Shown here: positions 26,301 through 39,285 of the stretch, in pieces | Numbering within the stretch: the first letter of the stretch is position 1 | Layout of the letters: the number at the start of each line of letters is the position of its first letter | Source: Trichuris trichiura | Lineage: Eukaryota > Nematoda > Enoplea > Trichinellida > Trichuridae | Length of the DNA stretch: 64,000 bases | Direction of reading: 5' to 3' | Assembly: GCA_037903355.1 (NCBI GenBank) | Contig: JBAJFE010000014.1 | Location: forward strand, 5,828,001 to 5,892,000 | The notes under the pieces: model-generated | What the model was told of the DNA's origin: nothing | Seen by the model: the letters and a program-made list of their open reading frames with translations, nothing else | Database searches by the model: none | Made by a program: the position numbers and the translations under genes

Positions 26301-29300
26301 TTTTGAGTTGCTTCTTTCGCTGAGAGCATGCGCCTTTCTGGATCTCCACTAAGGGCAGATTTCTTTCTGGTACTCCCTTTTCAATAAAAACTACTCGCTG
26401 TTTATTCCTGTTTCATAAACAGCCGTGCATTTTCTCCAGTGCATCCGAGAATTACACAAGGCTATGGTCTGTTGCAAAAAGGCTGCTAATTTCCCTCCCT
26501 TCGTCGTTGTTAGTCGAGCATTATTTTAGCGTCGTTGCCGATCTCGTAACAAAGAAGCGCAACCGCTTACAAATAATCAGTCAAGAGGATCTACAGCTTC
26601 GCTTAGCGACGATGAAGCCTGACATAGAAGACTTAGTTCGCTCGCATGTGCGTGACCAGTCTATGTAACGCTGCTTTTGACTGACGTGAAGTAGTAAAGC
26701 AGACTGGTACAGCGCTGTCATGAACATGCGACTAATGAAACCGAAAATGGCGTGACAGCAGCGGCGAATACCAAGCTGACATGAAAGTCGCCGAAAAATG
26801 CCCTTCTTCACCCTCGCATCTTTTTCTCCCATTCACGGCGAGAGCCGGTAGAACGGTTATGCGCAAGGGGCGGTGGCAACCTCAGTGCCTGAACGAGGGG
26901 CAGTGGTGAGCTCGGCCGTGAGAAACACTGTTTTAGAGCACTAATAGTATCACTATTGTCAGTTATTAAATAACAAACGTAACCAAAATAGGGAAACGGA
27001 AAAGGATTTTCACTGCTGCAGATATGAAGTGAGTCTTCGACACATACTTTTGTTAAAAATTAGTAGCTTTTGAATGGAAATATTTTAAACTGTTTTTCAT
27101 AGACATTCCACTCCAGCTATTTGAATTCATATCGAGCGACAAGAAGGATACCTTTTTGGCAATTTTTTCCATAATAGCCTTTGGGGCAAATGCATTGGTA
27201 ACCATACGAACCTTGGGGAACAAACTATAGTTTATGGTGGTGAAAGCTTATTGAAATACTTTTACGGCAAGTTCCTTCGTTTCGGCATGGCTGGCTCATG
27301 CACGCATCGAATTCTTCCTCGCAGTACGTGCCAGAGAACTGTGGCTTGCAGACACATTTGAAAGTGTCGTCTTCTGTTGAGACACAGGAACCATTGTGGC
27401 AGTTGACATATGCGCAAGGTTCTATTTCTGTATAGCGTGCTTTGCTGAGATAATTTTTAAATTTTAGCTTTTCACACTTTAGACCATACTTTGGCTGCAG
27501 TTGTCTCCAGTATAATTTTTATCACAAATGCAGAAGGTGGTAGTTGCATTAAAATGGCATTTACTGTGTTCTGGGCATACAGTTGCTGCGTTTTCACACA
27601 TATTCTCCGCTGAAACCACAATCAGACATGAGTTTTCCATTAAAGCAAAATCGCTTTACATACCAAGAAATACTCGAGCAACTACTGTTGCAGGTGAAGA
27701 AGTGGTAGCTTCAATTCTTACGATAATTGGTTGCTGTTTAAGCACCAATGGGTTTTCCGTTGGAATTTTACGAAGCCTGCAATTTTGACTTATAATTGCA
27801 ATTCCCTTAATTTATCCGCTAGAAATATCCCTCGCTTTACGAAGTCTTCGGTAATAAAGAAACGTGATAACTGACAAATGCTGGCATACACAATTATAGG
27901 TTTGTCCATTCTCCTTTACGTAAACCTGAAGCACACTTAAAAATAAAGCTTTAACACCATTACAGGTATCCCCCGCTTTACGGATGTTAGTTTTTAGGAA
28001 GCTGAATTGGTACCTATTTTCGTTCTACGAACGAATTGCGTAGGCGTTTCTTCGTTTTTACGAAGAAATGGGATGGGACAATAGGAGACTTACAATTCGT
28101 GCGCTTTTTCTGATTTCCTACAGTGTTCACTCAATGCCCTTTTGCGTGAATTCGTTAGGAGTCCTTGTGCCAAATCATTAACCAAACCGTGCCTCTCAGC
28201 TGTATTGGTTTCCAACGCTAGAGATAGTAACTTGCACGTAGTTGCTGCATAACCCGCAGCTGTAAATTCGTCTGCTTATCTAATGTTAGAGATAGAGTCA
28301 GACAATATTTGTTCGCAGCTGGGGGCACGACGAGGGAAAAAAGGGAGAATGGAGTGCGCGCTGGTTGATGACTGACAAACTTTGCTCAGTTTTCATGGCG
28401 TTGCTTTCAAGTAAGCTCCTTTCTTTTACGAGCGTGTTGCGATAGCCCTACCGTGCTGCTGACAGACGAACGACCAGCCCTGGTAGCAAGCCCCCATAGT
28501 TCTGACCTATATCCTTAATATCGTCGCTCTTTCTTGAGTTATTTCTTCATTCTTTACCGGAATGTGCTCTAAGGCAGCCGAACGTAAGAAAGTTCGCAAC
28601 GATGTTTTTTTTAACGTCAAGTTGGATGTGATTAAAAATTTTGAACGTGGTGAACGAAACGTGCGCGTTATGCCCGCCCTTAGCCTTTCTGCATCCACTA
28701 TTCGAAATACTTATCTCCAGAAAGACTAGATCTTGAAAGTCTCTGGACTTACCAATAGTTCTGCTAATAGAAAGGTAACCACTTCCGAAAAGCATGCAGT
28801 AACGAATAAGATGGAAGGTCTCTTGCTCGAGTGGATTGAGTGTGCGGATCTCTCAGAGTACCGCTAAGCTACCTGATGATTAAGAAGGAAGCAGTGCGCC
28901 TTTTTGACAAGCTAAACTAGAAGATTTCAGAAGGTGGCGATGAAAGTATTGTGAAAGTAGAATTTATTGTTAGTAACGGATGGTTTGAAAATGTTTCTGA
29001 GGAGAGAAAATCTTCATAGTTTAAAGCTTACTGGAGAAACCGCTTCAGCTGATACTGCAGCTGCTGCAAAGTTCCAAGAAGAACTTAAGAACGTACCAGT
29101 TGAACTTCCGTAAGTTGAACACCCAACAGACTGGGGAAAACTGGTCAATATTGAAGGTGGTCAGCATAGGGAGACTGTGGGTGTAAGTGGCTCGACTGAA
29201 TAGATTACAGTTTAACCTCCGTAAGTTGTCCCCCCAACAGGCTGTTCAACTTACAGAGAGTAAACCAGCATTGCGTCCATATACCACGTCACGGCTAAAG

Positions 29301-32300
29301 CGGTCAACTTTCCACTTCCGGTGGTCGATGTTTAGAGGTTGTCCTTGCACTTATTTACGTGCGGACCAACCAACTGGTCAAAATTCGGTCAACTTAGGTA
29401 GGTGGTCGACATATAGAGGTGGTCAACTTTGGAGTTTCCACTGTAATTGTGGATTGTGGATACTCATTCAAGCAAGTGTTTAACTGTGACGAAACTGGAA
29501 TTTACTAGAAAAAATGGGTCTAGTATGTTGTCTTCTCACCGGAAGTTCCGGCGGCTACTTCAAAGCGTAACCTGCGACTCTACAGCGTAATAAATGGTTG
29601 TTATCGGCAGAACGGGACGGATGTTATCGTCAGGTTTAGTGAAAGCATGGAACTAAGCAGCTGCGCATGCATTGAAATTACGGGAAACACAATGGGGCTT
29701 GCAGGTGTTCAAGCTGAGACGTCGTCTAGCAATTCGTGAAAAACATTGCAGGTCAACTGTCCGAGCTGCGGCGTGCCTTGGTAGGCAGGGTAAATCTTAT
29801 TCTGCGTTATGTCTGTCCCGGGATCTAGTGACAACTTCCCATCGACAAGTGAAGGCACCGTAAGGAGGCAGTGACGCTTTCTGCCTGATTAGGTACACCC
29901 GAGTGAACCCGTCGGATGCGCCTCCAGCGAAATCGACGCGTCGCCTTCGTCAGGCCGGGTGCCTGCGTTAGCAGTACGTATGCTTTTTTCCCTTTCTGCG
30001 CTACTCATTGCTCGCGTGTTCAGTGATCGCTAAATAACGTTACTTTGCGCAATGCTTCTTGTTGTTTACGCCACGGTCAAAACTGCAAAACCCAGCAACA
30101 GCAATGAACACGCGTCATGTTAAGGTTTAGGCTTAGGCTAGGGCAGGACAGGATGGCCGGCAGGGTTATAGCACGCACTTGGAAACAGTTACCAGAACGG
30201 CCAACTGTTTCCAGGTGTGCAGCGTTCCTTCGCTAATACGCATCGCTCGCATCACTGCACGGTGAACAATAGCTTAGGTCAGCCATTGTTCAGGCGACGT
30301 AGTAATCCCCACTTGACCTCCTTTGAAGTTACCGCCGAACTTCTGGTGGGGAGACAACATACAAGACCCGAAAAAATTGTGAAGTAAGACATTGTAATTA
30401 GCGAATGGCTTCGTAACGGGGGCAGTTGTCCGAACAGAAGAGGTACATGGATTTTTCCCGTTCTTATGTGCCAAAAACGAGTCAGATAAGCTGAAAACCT
30501 TTTAATCTCGTTAAGGCGTAAAAAACCAAACAACAGTCTGGCGAAGCTTTTGGCTCATTCTTGAGCCGCCGTCAGCGCACGCAGGAGTTGTCCTCCAACC
30601 GAGGTTTTTCTCAGGAGTAGCTCCAGCCTCGACAGGTCAAGGTTCGACCAAACAGGCGCGCTCATGGCTTGGAAAGGTGGAGGAGCTACTCCTGAGAAAA
30701 AAACTCAGTTGGAGGGCAACTCCTGCGTGCGCTGACGACGGCTCCAGAACGAGCCGAAAGCTTCGCCAGACTGCTGTTTGGTTTTTTACGCCTTAACGAG
30801 ATTAAAAAGTTTTTAGCTTATTTGACTCGTTCTTGGTACATAAGAACAGAAAAAATTCATGTACCTCTTCTGTTCAAGAAAGACATTTATTTAAAAGGAG
30901 AAGCAAGCTAAGGAGCATAAGGCATCAAAGGGCAGGTTCACGCTGATGCCTGTTATCGACGCCATAGCTAATGCTGTCCTTCGGCCGTTAGTAGTGTACT
31001 ATTCTGAACATCCTAGAGCTCTTAAACGCACTGATAGAAGCACGTTTCCTATCGTCTCCTATTCGCATTCCAGTGGCTGGAACACGCAGACGATCTTTTC
31101 TGATTACTTAACCGGATATGATAAATTTTTTGTTGAGAACTACTGCAAGAGAAATAACCACGACATTAAATGCCTTCTGATTGTCTACGCTTGTACAGCC
31201 TATCCATCGGGCGTCACGGAGTATGGCAGAAACAGTCGCGTTGTATTCCTGCCCAGAAATACAACGTCGTTGCTGCAACCATGTGGTCAGGGCTTGATAG
31301 TCATAATCAAAGCATACTATACACAGAACGTAATGCGTCACATTGTTAATGTTATCGACAGGGAGAAGAACGCGAAGGCCTCTTTGCGTGAGATATGGAA
31401 AACTACAACATAAAGATGGTCATTGCCAACCTTGGAGATGCTCTCGACAGGCTAACCGTGCCTGTAAGAATGGACGTTTGGAGAATTTTGTGCCCTGAAG
31501 CAGTGAAGGTTCCTGCAATTATTGAATTCATCAACCATTAAAAAAGAAATTGTGGCTTTGGCAAAGCAATCAGAATTCATAGAGGTCGACAGGCAGAACG
31601 TCGAGAAGATATTAGCGTCCCATGGAAAAGAAGTATCAGAAGAAGAGCTTTTACAATTGCAAGAAGAAAAAATACAAACGAATGCCGAAGATGAGACCGA
31701 ACGACCGGAAGGTGAAGCCATTCGAGAAATGGAAACTAAGCACTTGCGAGAGCTGGCTACGATTGACGGTGCAGCAATGTTGGCTCAAAGATGATGTTAA
31801 ATTCCAGTGGGCACGTGTATTTAGAGGCCGTCTGAAGGATATGTCAAGAGCATATGAAGAACTGTACACTACAAGAATTCACTAGGCCACACAGTTAAAT
31901 ATAACAACCTTTTTCAAGCTTTTTGCTTCAACAGCGCCAGATGAAGAAGCGCGGCAATCGTCCTCCACAGAAGCAGACATGCAGATCAGACAATTTTGCC
32001 TTCTCCAGGGCGTCATACCAGCCAGCCCTTCCTCCGCGCCTTCGCCATTCTACTGGAACTGATAGTGTACCAATTATAGCAATTGAAATGCATCACAGAT
32101 ACGTTGTTTTTATTATAAATGGCTTTTTGTCACATCATGGAGCCGGTATTTTTATATGCATTATTGCTATGCCTGTTTCTTTGTGTTATCCCTTCTGTCT
32201 TTTTGGGCTGACAGCCCATTTTCCGGAGACCAAATCCTCTTAAAACCGCTTCCCGTGTTAAACAACAACCGCTTCTTTGACCTATGAATGTTCGCTTTAT

Positions 32301-33135
32301 GAGCAATTTTTCTGATCCCAACAACCTTCGTTAACCGGGGGGATACCTGTATTTAAAGCTGCTGCCCTCCGCATTACACCGAAAATGTACAGAATTCACA
32401 CAAAATCCAGCTCGGAATGTCTGATGTCTTTCAACAGGTTGTGAGACTTTCGCATTGATCTTCGGTCATGGCTTTTCCAATTGCAGTAATTACCTGTAGT
32501 CAAACTTCAAAATGTGCTACCAGCAAATAGGTTGTTACAGAAAATGCAAGCAGTGATATGTAACTTTCAGAAACCCTCTTGTTTTGTCGTCAGCGATGCT
32601 AACTGACTACGGAGCAAAAATATTTCCGAAAAGTACAAAATCATTGTTCTAAATTATCTCTAATGGTTTCTCCATCCTCTCGTTGGTAGGACATCTTGAA
32701 ATTCGGCTACAGATACCTACCATAACGGAAAACCATGATCATCATGAAAAATCAAACAAGTGCTAAAGTAATTCATTTGTTTTAACAAATATCACGCTGA
32801 TTTGAAGAAGAAAAAACCGGAATTCTATTTTTCACTACTTCACATTTCTAACAGCCGTAGGCCTTGAGACTCAAGTATTTTCCATGCATTACAATAATAA
32901 ATTCTTGAGCTTCATATTTTAATTCTAGCTTACTCTCGTTTAAGGATTTGGAAGAATGATACGAAGGTTGCCATGAATTATTTGACTTCTTCAGAGTAGG
33001 ACGTGAAGCAAAGTAGCAGGCAAATGCAACAATGGTTTTGGCCTTTGGATACTGTTTTTCTCAGGTCAAAACCACACTTTATTACATTGACTATTAATTC
33101 TGCCTCAGCAGTTTTCTGCGCTGTTTTTCTAGCCG

Positions 33136-33234
<99 letters not shown>

Positions 33235-36200
33235 CTTGAACACAGGATGTTTCTTAAGTAAGTAGCCAAAGGCTGATGAAGAGGAAGAACTTGCAGCAAA
33301 CAGCCCGTCGAGCGATGTGAGCTGTTCCAAACTAGGAGAGGGCCTACAGGGGAGCCAAAGGAACTGGTGACGGAAACAGCAAAAAGTTGTGGCCCTCGTA
33401 CCACATGGCAAACTAATGACACGAACAGCAGGCAGGCAGTGATGAATCATATCGTAAGCGGATCCATCTTTCAGAACAGCAAATATGATTCGCCACTGCC
33501 TGTGGGGTGTGGCTTGCGATGAGCCAGGACGAAATTACTAAGGAGGAGATGAGCCACTGAGTGATTAGTACTGGTGTGGAATATTGTGAACATTTTGTTG
33601 AAATTAACTCTTTTCCCTTTTCCATTTTCTTTCTTGCAAACTGGCATGCAACGAAATTATTCTGCCCTATAAACTGAAGTCAACCGATACCTTAAGAGCA
33701 CGTTTCTCCATATATCCATTATGACAAGTTCACCATTCAAACAGTCTGCTCCAAAGTCAACGCTGTCCAGATTCATTAGTATGACATGTCCCTGAGAAGG
33801 TTGAAAGTGCCATTCACATGGCCCTTTTTCATTATTTGTGGCAACTGTGATTCCATATGGAAACGTGTCTACTAATCCACCGCATCGAAAAGCTATAAGC
33901 AGTAAGTGAGATACAAATGGAAACGGAAGATGGAAATAGTTTTTAAAATACATGATATCCATTCTGTTACGTAGTGACAGGGATTAAACCGTTTTTAATG
34001 TTCTGATTACTGTCGTTGTTCTTTCGAGGGCATCAGGGCGGAAAATGCAACGGAAACCAGTGGACATACATAAGCACACTGCATTGTTTATCATATCAGT
34101 CAACAAGATATTAATAAGCACGTTTTCAAGCATGTGTCGACTGATTCTTTATGACACGGAAACTAATCCAAGGTTTAAGCTGTTTCACTTCTATCTTGCA
34201 TTATACCGTCTTGATGAGCGCTCAGCAAAATTCAAGTCCGCAGTTTACAGTTATCACGTATTTTAACTTAGTCAAGAGTTCTGGTTATAAACAAATATAA
34301 CGGACGAGAAGATTACCCTAGCCTTTGGCTTTTGAGGACAAGGAACTTTGGAGCTTAAATAAACGCAGTTCTTATTGTGGTAATGCAGCTACTCTATTCT
34401 TTACTAATTCAGGAGCAGTAACTCGACTGTCACGGATCGGTCAGTGCTGCAGCTACAGCGTGATAAGAAAAAGTAACATAAGTAACGTGTTACCTGGAAA
34501 TTTCTCTGAACAAAACTTTCCTGTAAATTCGGGATGACATACGCAAATCGGCTCTCCGTCCTCACGAAAGCATGCTCCTCCAGTTGGATGACAAGGATGA
34601 AGATCACATAGGTCGTCTGGAACGGCAAGAAAGATTGCGACTAAAAGTCTGTCACACCGTATAATGATTGAAAAAGATTCTTTAAGAACGGGTAATTTTA
34701 TCTTATTCCTGATTGCACTAACGGCGACGCTTCCAGTTCCGACACTGAAAAACCTTTACTACACGTAGCTTTCATTGGGTTGCTTCTTTTTATACGGATT
34801 TTGAGTCCCGTTGAAAAACTTTTATTACTAAATTCTTCGTAGCTTTCGGGTCCAAACGCAACCCGTCATCAGCGGTCTTAAATCGACGTATGAATAAAGT
34901 GCACGAGTGACGTGCAAAGTGTAATAGATGTTTAAAGCCTAGTGTTTTAAAGTGGGCCTTGTAGTTTTTTCTTTGTCTGTCAGCAATTCGAGCGGGTGTA
35001 CCCATTTAGTTGAGTGAGCAGCACTTCGAGCGGTTGACAGTATTCGTCCATAGTTCATTTATTTCCGCTCCTTTATCTCGGTTGTAGGTTGTGTTATGTC
35101 TAATGTACAGAGCTTCCTTAATTTTCCGTAAGCGTACGTTCTTTTCATAACATAAAACTTCTGCGCCAAGGCGTTGATTGCAATGTGATGCGTGTTCCAC
35201 AACAGCTGAGGCTAGTATTGCCTTCTCCATGGTGATCCTTGGGTCTGATATTGGTCTTCCACGTTGTCTTGTATGGTTGTTGCCGTTGCTGAGAAGGTTT
35301 TTAGCGTTGTTATAAGTGGTCAGTCCCTTTATGTGTTCATTGAATCTGTGTTCAAGGGTACTGCCCGTTTCCCCAATGTACACTCCTGAACAATACGGGC
35401 AATATCCTTGAACACAGATTCAATGAACACATAAAGGGGCTGACCACTTATAACAACGCTAAAAACCTCAGCAACGGCAACAACCATACAAGACAACGTG
35501 GAAGACCAATATCAGACCCAAGGATCACCATGGAGAAGGCAATACTAGCCTCAGCTGTTGTGGAACACGCATCACATTGCAATCAACGCCTTGGCGCAGA
35601 AGTTTTATGTTATGAAAAGAACGTACGCTTACGGAAAATTAAGGAAGCTCTGTACATTAGACATAACACAACCTACAACCGAGATAAAGGAGCGGAAATA
35701 AATGAACTATGGACGAATACTGTCAACCGCTCGAAGTGCTGCTCACTCAACTAAATGGGTACACCCGCTCGAATTGCTGACAGACAAAGAAAAAACTACA
35801 AGGCCCACTTTAAAACACTGGCCTTTAAACGTCTATTACACTTTGTACGTCACTCATGCACTTTATTCATACGTCAATTTAAGACCGCTGATGACGGGTC
35901 GCGTTTGGACCCGAAAGCTATGAAGAATTTAGTAATAAAAGTTTATCAACGAGACTCAAAATCCGTATAAAAAGAAGCAACCCAATGAAATTATATGGTC
36001 CCGTGCGAAGAAACTATATCTTCAAAACGTAGCTTTCAAAGCTAATCGTGCTCTCTCATCAACGTGAAATGCAAATAGGGTTATTAAAGTAGCAACAGCG
36101 ATGTGACAAAACGTACGATTTAAAGTTGAGACTGAAATTTTAGCAGGAAATCATTCATGCAAACGTTTTGACACTAATGGCAAGCAAACAGGAAGAGGAG

Positions 36201-39187
36201 AAATGACGCTAAAATAAGGTGAGATGAAATGGTAATTGTAAAATAAGAAATGAACATGAAATTAGAAGTTATGAAACAACTGAAAGTAGGTATAAATGAA
36301 ACTGAAATGGCGAAACTAAAAATTAACTGAAATAAAAAAATTCTAGATGAAGACAGTAAATAATTATAATCGTATAACGATAAACTATAGCGTGTCAAAC
36401 TTTATTTCCAAAAAGAGAAAAAGCTGAAATTATTCGTCGAAACAAGCTAATTCTATTCCACAGGTGCTCAGGTTTTGTTCAAGAATCGCCAGCTCATTCC
36501 TGAATCAATGTCATCCCTTCATAAGCGCGTTTAAGGTTGCAGTTAAGATAAGTTCATTTTTCATGCTAACAGCAATACAAGGAACCTTATAAAAGTTCAG
36601 AAAATTCACATAATGTCGAATCTGTATACAGTGGATTGTGCGCAGTTCGCGAATGTACTGTTTTCAAGTAATACAACACATCTTGCACATCTGAAGCGGC
36701 GTAACAACCAATTCACAAAGCTTCTAATATTATTCACTGCTTCAGGAACAAAAAAACTTATTGAAGAGTCCAGTAAAAAAGAAAGAATGGTCACCAGTTC
36801 AGAAAGATAATATGTGTGTAATTTATTTATACTCTATCAGAATATGATAGACACAAAAGTCATTAATGTGATCCGGAAACAGAAAGGAACAGATTTTATT
36901 CGTTAACAAAACTAAAGGTGCACTTTTGAAGTGTGTTCCCCCTGGTTTGTTGCAACGTAGAATTTCATTAGGTTAAGCAAGCTCAGTTTTTTGACGTTAA
37001 CTTAAGGGCACTTCATTAACTGGAATTCTTGGTCGACTGGCAGTATTCTGAACTTCAGATGACATTTATACTCCCGCAATAGATAAATTTCATTTCAAAA
37101 AAGGTGTTTTACCTTTTTCGCAATATGTTCCAGAGAAATTTGCCCGGCATATGCATGAGGCACCAGAAAACTTGTCATATTTGCATTTGCCACCGTTTTG
37201 GCAGACAAAGTCATGACATGTCACATTGGAGCAATAACCGCGGACATTAGTGTAACCATCATCGCAGGCACAAAATACTACACCGTCCTTCATTTTGCAT
37301 GAGGAGTTTATGGGGCAGTTCAATGTATCACAGTGCGCAATGTCATCTGCAACAATCAAATTTTCTAAGTACTCTATTAATGTTAGTATTACATAGGTCA
37401 GATAAATGGTATATTTGTTCGTAAAGTCCAGACATGCAATGAACCATAAAAATCAGCAGTTTAATACATGCAACAAGATTACTGTCGTTTGTTTGACCAA
37501 GTGTACTCAAGACATACGCGTTTTATAGAAGGCCTTGAATTCCAAGAATTCCTGATTTGCTATCGGCACTTTCACCGACACTATGTTCGAAATGGAAAAA
37601 GAACGACGGTTTCTGCCACTTATTTTTGCAATCAGATGCTTGTCCGCTTGGTTAAAACTGTCATAAATCTCCACAGAGTAATCTTCACCACTGAAAATTC
37701 CACCCACTGAAATGCTCAATTCAATTTGCTTGTTCTTTCCTGGAAGAATACGCCAAATGCAAATATCTCCTTTGAATTGCTTATAAATATCAGCTGATGG
37801 TAGAAAGAAGCGACCCTCGTTATCAGTCAGCGTAGAATTGCATAAACCAATAAGCGCTAAATCATAGGCAACGTTTGAGATAACACACTAAGCAGAATAA
37901 AACGTTACAGTATTGATATTTCACATTGAATCCTTTTTCTTCAATGATTTCGTTTGCCACAAATCTCATTTTCACTGGACCAGAAAACCTGAACAATTGG
38001 TTCTTCATCTTTCCACACAATCTTAAGAGAGAGAGAGAGAGACAAATATTAATAACTTGGGCGTAAGATTTTTAATTCCCACTGTACCTCAGAGCAGAAT
38101 TTTTTCCAGAAGCGGTAATTTCAAGGAAGTCATTATCGCATGTTCGTGAAGGCCCCTCGACGGAGAATGTAGTGAACATAAACGTATATGACATTATAGA
38201 ACTTTCATGCGGAAACTCCCACGAACAACTGGCATTAGATAGATAGTCTACTACTGGGTAGCCGGGAGTAGTGATGAATCCACTGTGACCTGTGACAGGT
38301 ATGTTGGTGCAGTTGACTAAAATTGTTTCAGTAAAGCGAACAGGGTTATAAGAGAAAATGCATTACCAATTTCACAAGTTTTACCAAAATAATATGGTGC
38401 AACGCATTCGCAGCGAAAATCATCTCCTGCTTGCACACATTCGCCAGAGTTCTTGCATGGTTGCTTAGCACAAGGATCAATTTCTGTAAAGTAACATAAT
38501 TTAAGGAGCGGTGACTCGCTGTTCGTTGAAAAATGAAGTTACAAAGAAATAAAGCAAACTTTTTATTTTCGTGGATGACATGCCAACAGTGAAAAATGCA
38601 ATGGTTAATTCATGCGACAAGACGAACGGTGGAGAAAGTCCAGTTACAAAAATGTGATCATGAATAAATGTTTTTCACGGAAGTTATTTAAGACCATCGT
38701 GACTGAGCAGTTAGCAGAAAACTATTGTTCGTTATTGATTTTGAAAAATGCTTAGTGCAATGAAAAACAGTGAACTACTAGTTTTGACTACTAGTTACTG
38801 TACCTGATCAACAACGAGAAGTTCATTCTTCCGTCATCTCTCCGTGAATGCAAATTTTGAGTCCAAGAAAGCAAATGTTCACTAACCCAGGTCTTTCTGA
38901 TGCACTAATTTTCAAATTAATGATTAATGCGTTTTGAATCTTATTCAACTGTGGCAACATTTTCAATTCTTTTCATAGAAACTAACCATTCGTCCAGTGT
39001 CTAAATTTTTAATAGCACAGATTTCAAGACAGACGGCATCCCGTCCTCAGCGTTTCAGTTCAACGTTGAGGGCAGTCACTGTCAGCACTGAGAGCTTCGT
39101 CAAATAAAAGAGAAAAGAACTAAACGAGTAGCTATCTGTACAGTTAGTAGAAATAATTCTGAAAAACGTGTTACAAAAATTAAAATT

Positions 39188-39285
<98 letters not shown>

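Larger units (their letters stand above)
30434..30877. repeat. Large palindrome with hammerhead-like hairpins in both arms
   Basis: The left arm starting GAACAGAAGAGGTACATGGA is the reverse complement, with few differences, of the right arm ending TCATGTACCTCTTCTGTTC. The centre is near 30,655 and the arms are about 215 nt. The hairpin in the right arm (30729-30765 plus) has a complete core; the left one (30541-30578 minus) is mutated. Confidence 0.88.
29510..30880. mobile_element. Insertion in Tigger containing a PLE-type palindrome
   Basis: The Tigger protein stops making sense just after CDETG (29505) and resumes near 30,884 with the region preceding FTLMPVIDAIANAVLRPL. The inserted 1.4 kb ends in a palindrome (30434-30877) of the hammerhead-hairpin family. 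Its left part (29,510-30,430) is GC-richer with no recognised domain. Likely a truncated Penelope-like insertion. Confidence 0.55.
27963..32349 (+). mobile_element. Near full-length Tigger transposon with nested insertions
   Basis: The ends CAGGTATCCCCCGCTTTACGG and (reversed) CAGGTATCCCCCCGGTTAACG are inverted repeats flanked by TA. The plus-strand interior contains, in order, an HTH/CENP-B-like DNA-binding part (28563-28728), the FNCDETG motif (29479-29505), the LPRNTTSLLQPCGQG motif (31249-31293) and the acidic C-terminus. It is split by a 348-bp element at 29096-29443 and by about 1.4 kb at about 29,510-30,880. The total of 4.39 kb drops to about 2.65 kb without the insertions, normal for Tigger. 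Confidence 0.88.
34771..35990. mobile_element. Penelope-like element: 1.2-kb head-to-head palindrome (family A)
   Basis: Two copies of the same PLE 3' part are joined head to head, with the centre near 35,385-35,405. The arms are about 600 nt and nearly identical: outer ends TTCATTGGGTTGC... and ...GCAACCCAATGAA, each with one hammerhead-like hairpin about 70-100 nt from the outer end. Both arms encode the GIY-YIG endonuclease C-terminus reading outwards. Arm identity this high suggests a recent or gene-converted event. No reverse transcriptase is present. Confidence 0.9.

Noticed and set aside
28507..28795. Minus-strand frames over the Tigger N-terminal region
   Set aside because: Antisense shadows of the helix-turn-helix coding region on the plus strand.
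33094..33450. Minus-strand frames with long poly-Ile or poly-Leu
   Set aside because: Created by the (TAA)n microsatellite; no domain on either side.
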